Assembly (NCBI RefSeq): GCF_019393635.1
Contig: NC_057863.1
Location: 644,029,306-644,093,305 of the forward strand
DNA: 64,000 nucleotides
DNA from: Dromiciops gliroides
Lineage: Eukaryota; Chordata; Mammalia; Microbiotheria; Microbiotheriidae
Reading direction: 5' to 3'
Below the pieces are notes generated by a model. It was given only the letters and a program-made list of their open reading frames with translations, made no database searches and was not told where the DNA came from. Positions 63,671 to 64,000 of the stretch are shown here, one piece after another. Each line of letters opens with the position of its first letter. The stretch's first letter is position 1. Position numbers and translations under genes: made by a program.

Positions 63671-64000
63671 CCTTCCCTTCTCCTTTCTCTCTCTCCCTGA
63701 CCCTCCCGGGTCCCCAGCAGCTTCACCCAGGGACTTTTGGGTCTCCATTCATGCCTTTGTCCACCATGCCACGCACTGGTAAGCAGACCCTCCTGACTTG
63801 TCCCATCAAGGAACCTGGTCCCCTGCCCTTTGCCATCTCCACCTTCCTGGCACCATCGCCAGGCCCAGATACACACAGACCAGACCCCCCGCCCACCCCC
63901 CCCAGGTTCCTTTATATTCCTTCTTTATTGGCTCTCATTGTATAATACAAATCTGTAGGTTTAGATACAAAAAAAAAATCTGGAGATAAAAGATAGAAAA

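Overview
The window reads as intergenic or intronic DNA from a marsupial. No intact host protein-coding gene, rRNA, tRNA or CRISPR array could be supported. The marsupial call rests on about 75 copies of a short tRNA-type SINE. It starts GGGGCAGCTAGGTGGC, carries pol III A-box-like (TGGCACAGTGG) and B-box-like (GTTCAAATCC) motifs, and ends GACCCTGGGCAAGTCACTTAACC plus an A-rich tail. A longer relative adds CTCATCTGTAAAATGAGCTGG and ends near CTGAACAAC. This pair is characteristic of marsupial genomes. I cannot separate American from Australian lineages by eye. Many short SINEs are near-identical and keep clear 9-17 bp target-site duplications (TSDs), so the family was active recently. Repeat family names were not checked against a library.

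Layout. 0.3-3.0 kb holds a minus-strand RTE-type LINE cut by several SINEs. 3-13 kb is a SINE, L2 and MIR mosaic with a perfect CTCF-core motif (3.9 kb) and a 540 bp solo LTR inside a SINE (11.7-12.2 kb). 12.7-14.7 kb is a recent inverted duplication with arms of about 390 bp. 15-21 kb has SINE pile-ups, a foldback SINE hairpin, a 7SL RNA retrocopy and an uninterrupted run of about 56 AAG units in a SINE tail. 21.7-26 kb has a probable solo LTR and a plus-strand L1 3' half. 27-35 kb is L2 and L1 debris. 35-46 kb is a SINE, L2 and older-repeat mosaic.

46.2-51.8 kb is the most interesting block. An RTE LINE (plus strand) was hit by an LTR element, left as a solo LTR of about 373 bp with TSD AGGA. 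A young 3.65 kb LTR element of the same family then inserted into that solo LTR (TSD CTTG). The young element has two 325 bp LTRs that look identical, a primer-binding-site-like sequence resembling a tRNA-Arg 3' end, a polypurine tract, and one 292-codon ORF ending in a retroviral-type zinc knuckle. It has no recognisable protease, polymerase or envelope, so it looks like a non-autonomous endogenous retroviral element.

53.5-57.3 kb has an L1 3' end and two inverted solo LTRs of another family. From about 57.4 kb to the end, old MIR fragments dominate, young SINEs are fewer, and a GC- and CpG-richer stretch appears near 58.15-58.6 kb, as expected near a gene just outside or overlooked. Coordinates of old repeats are approximate to about 10-30 bp.
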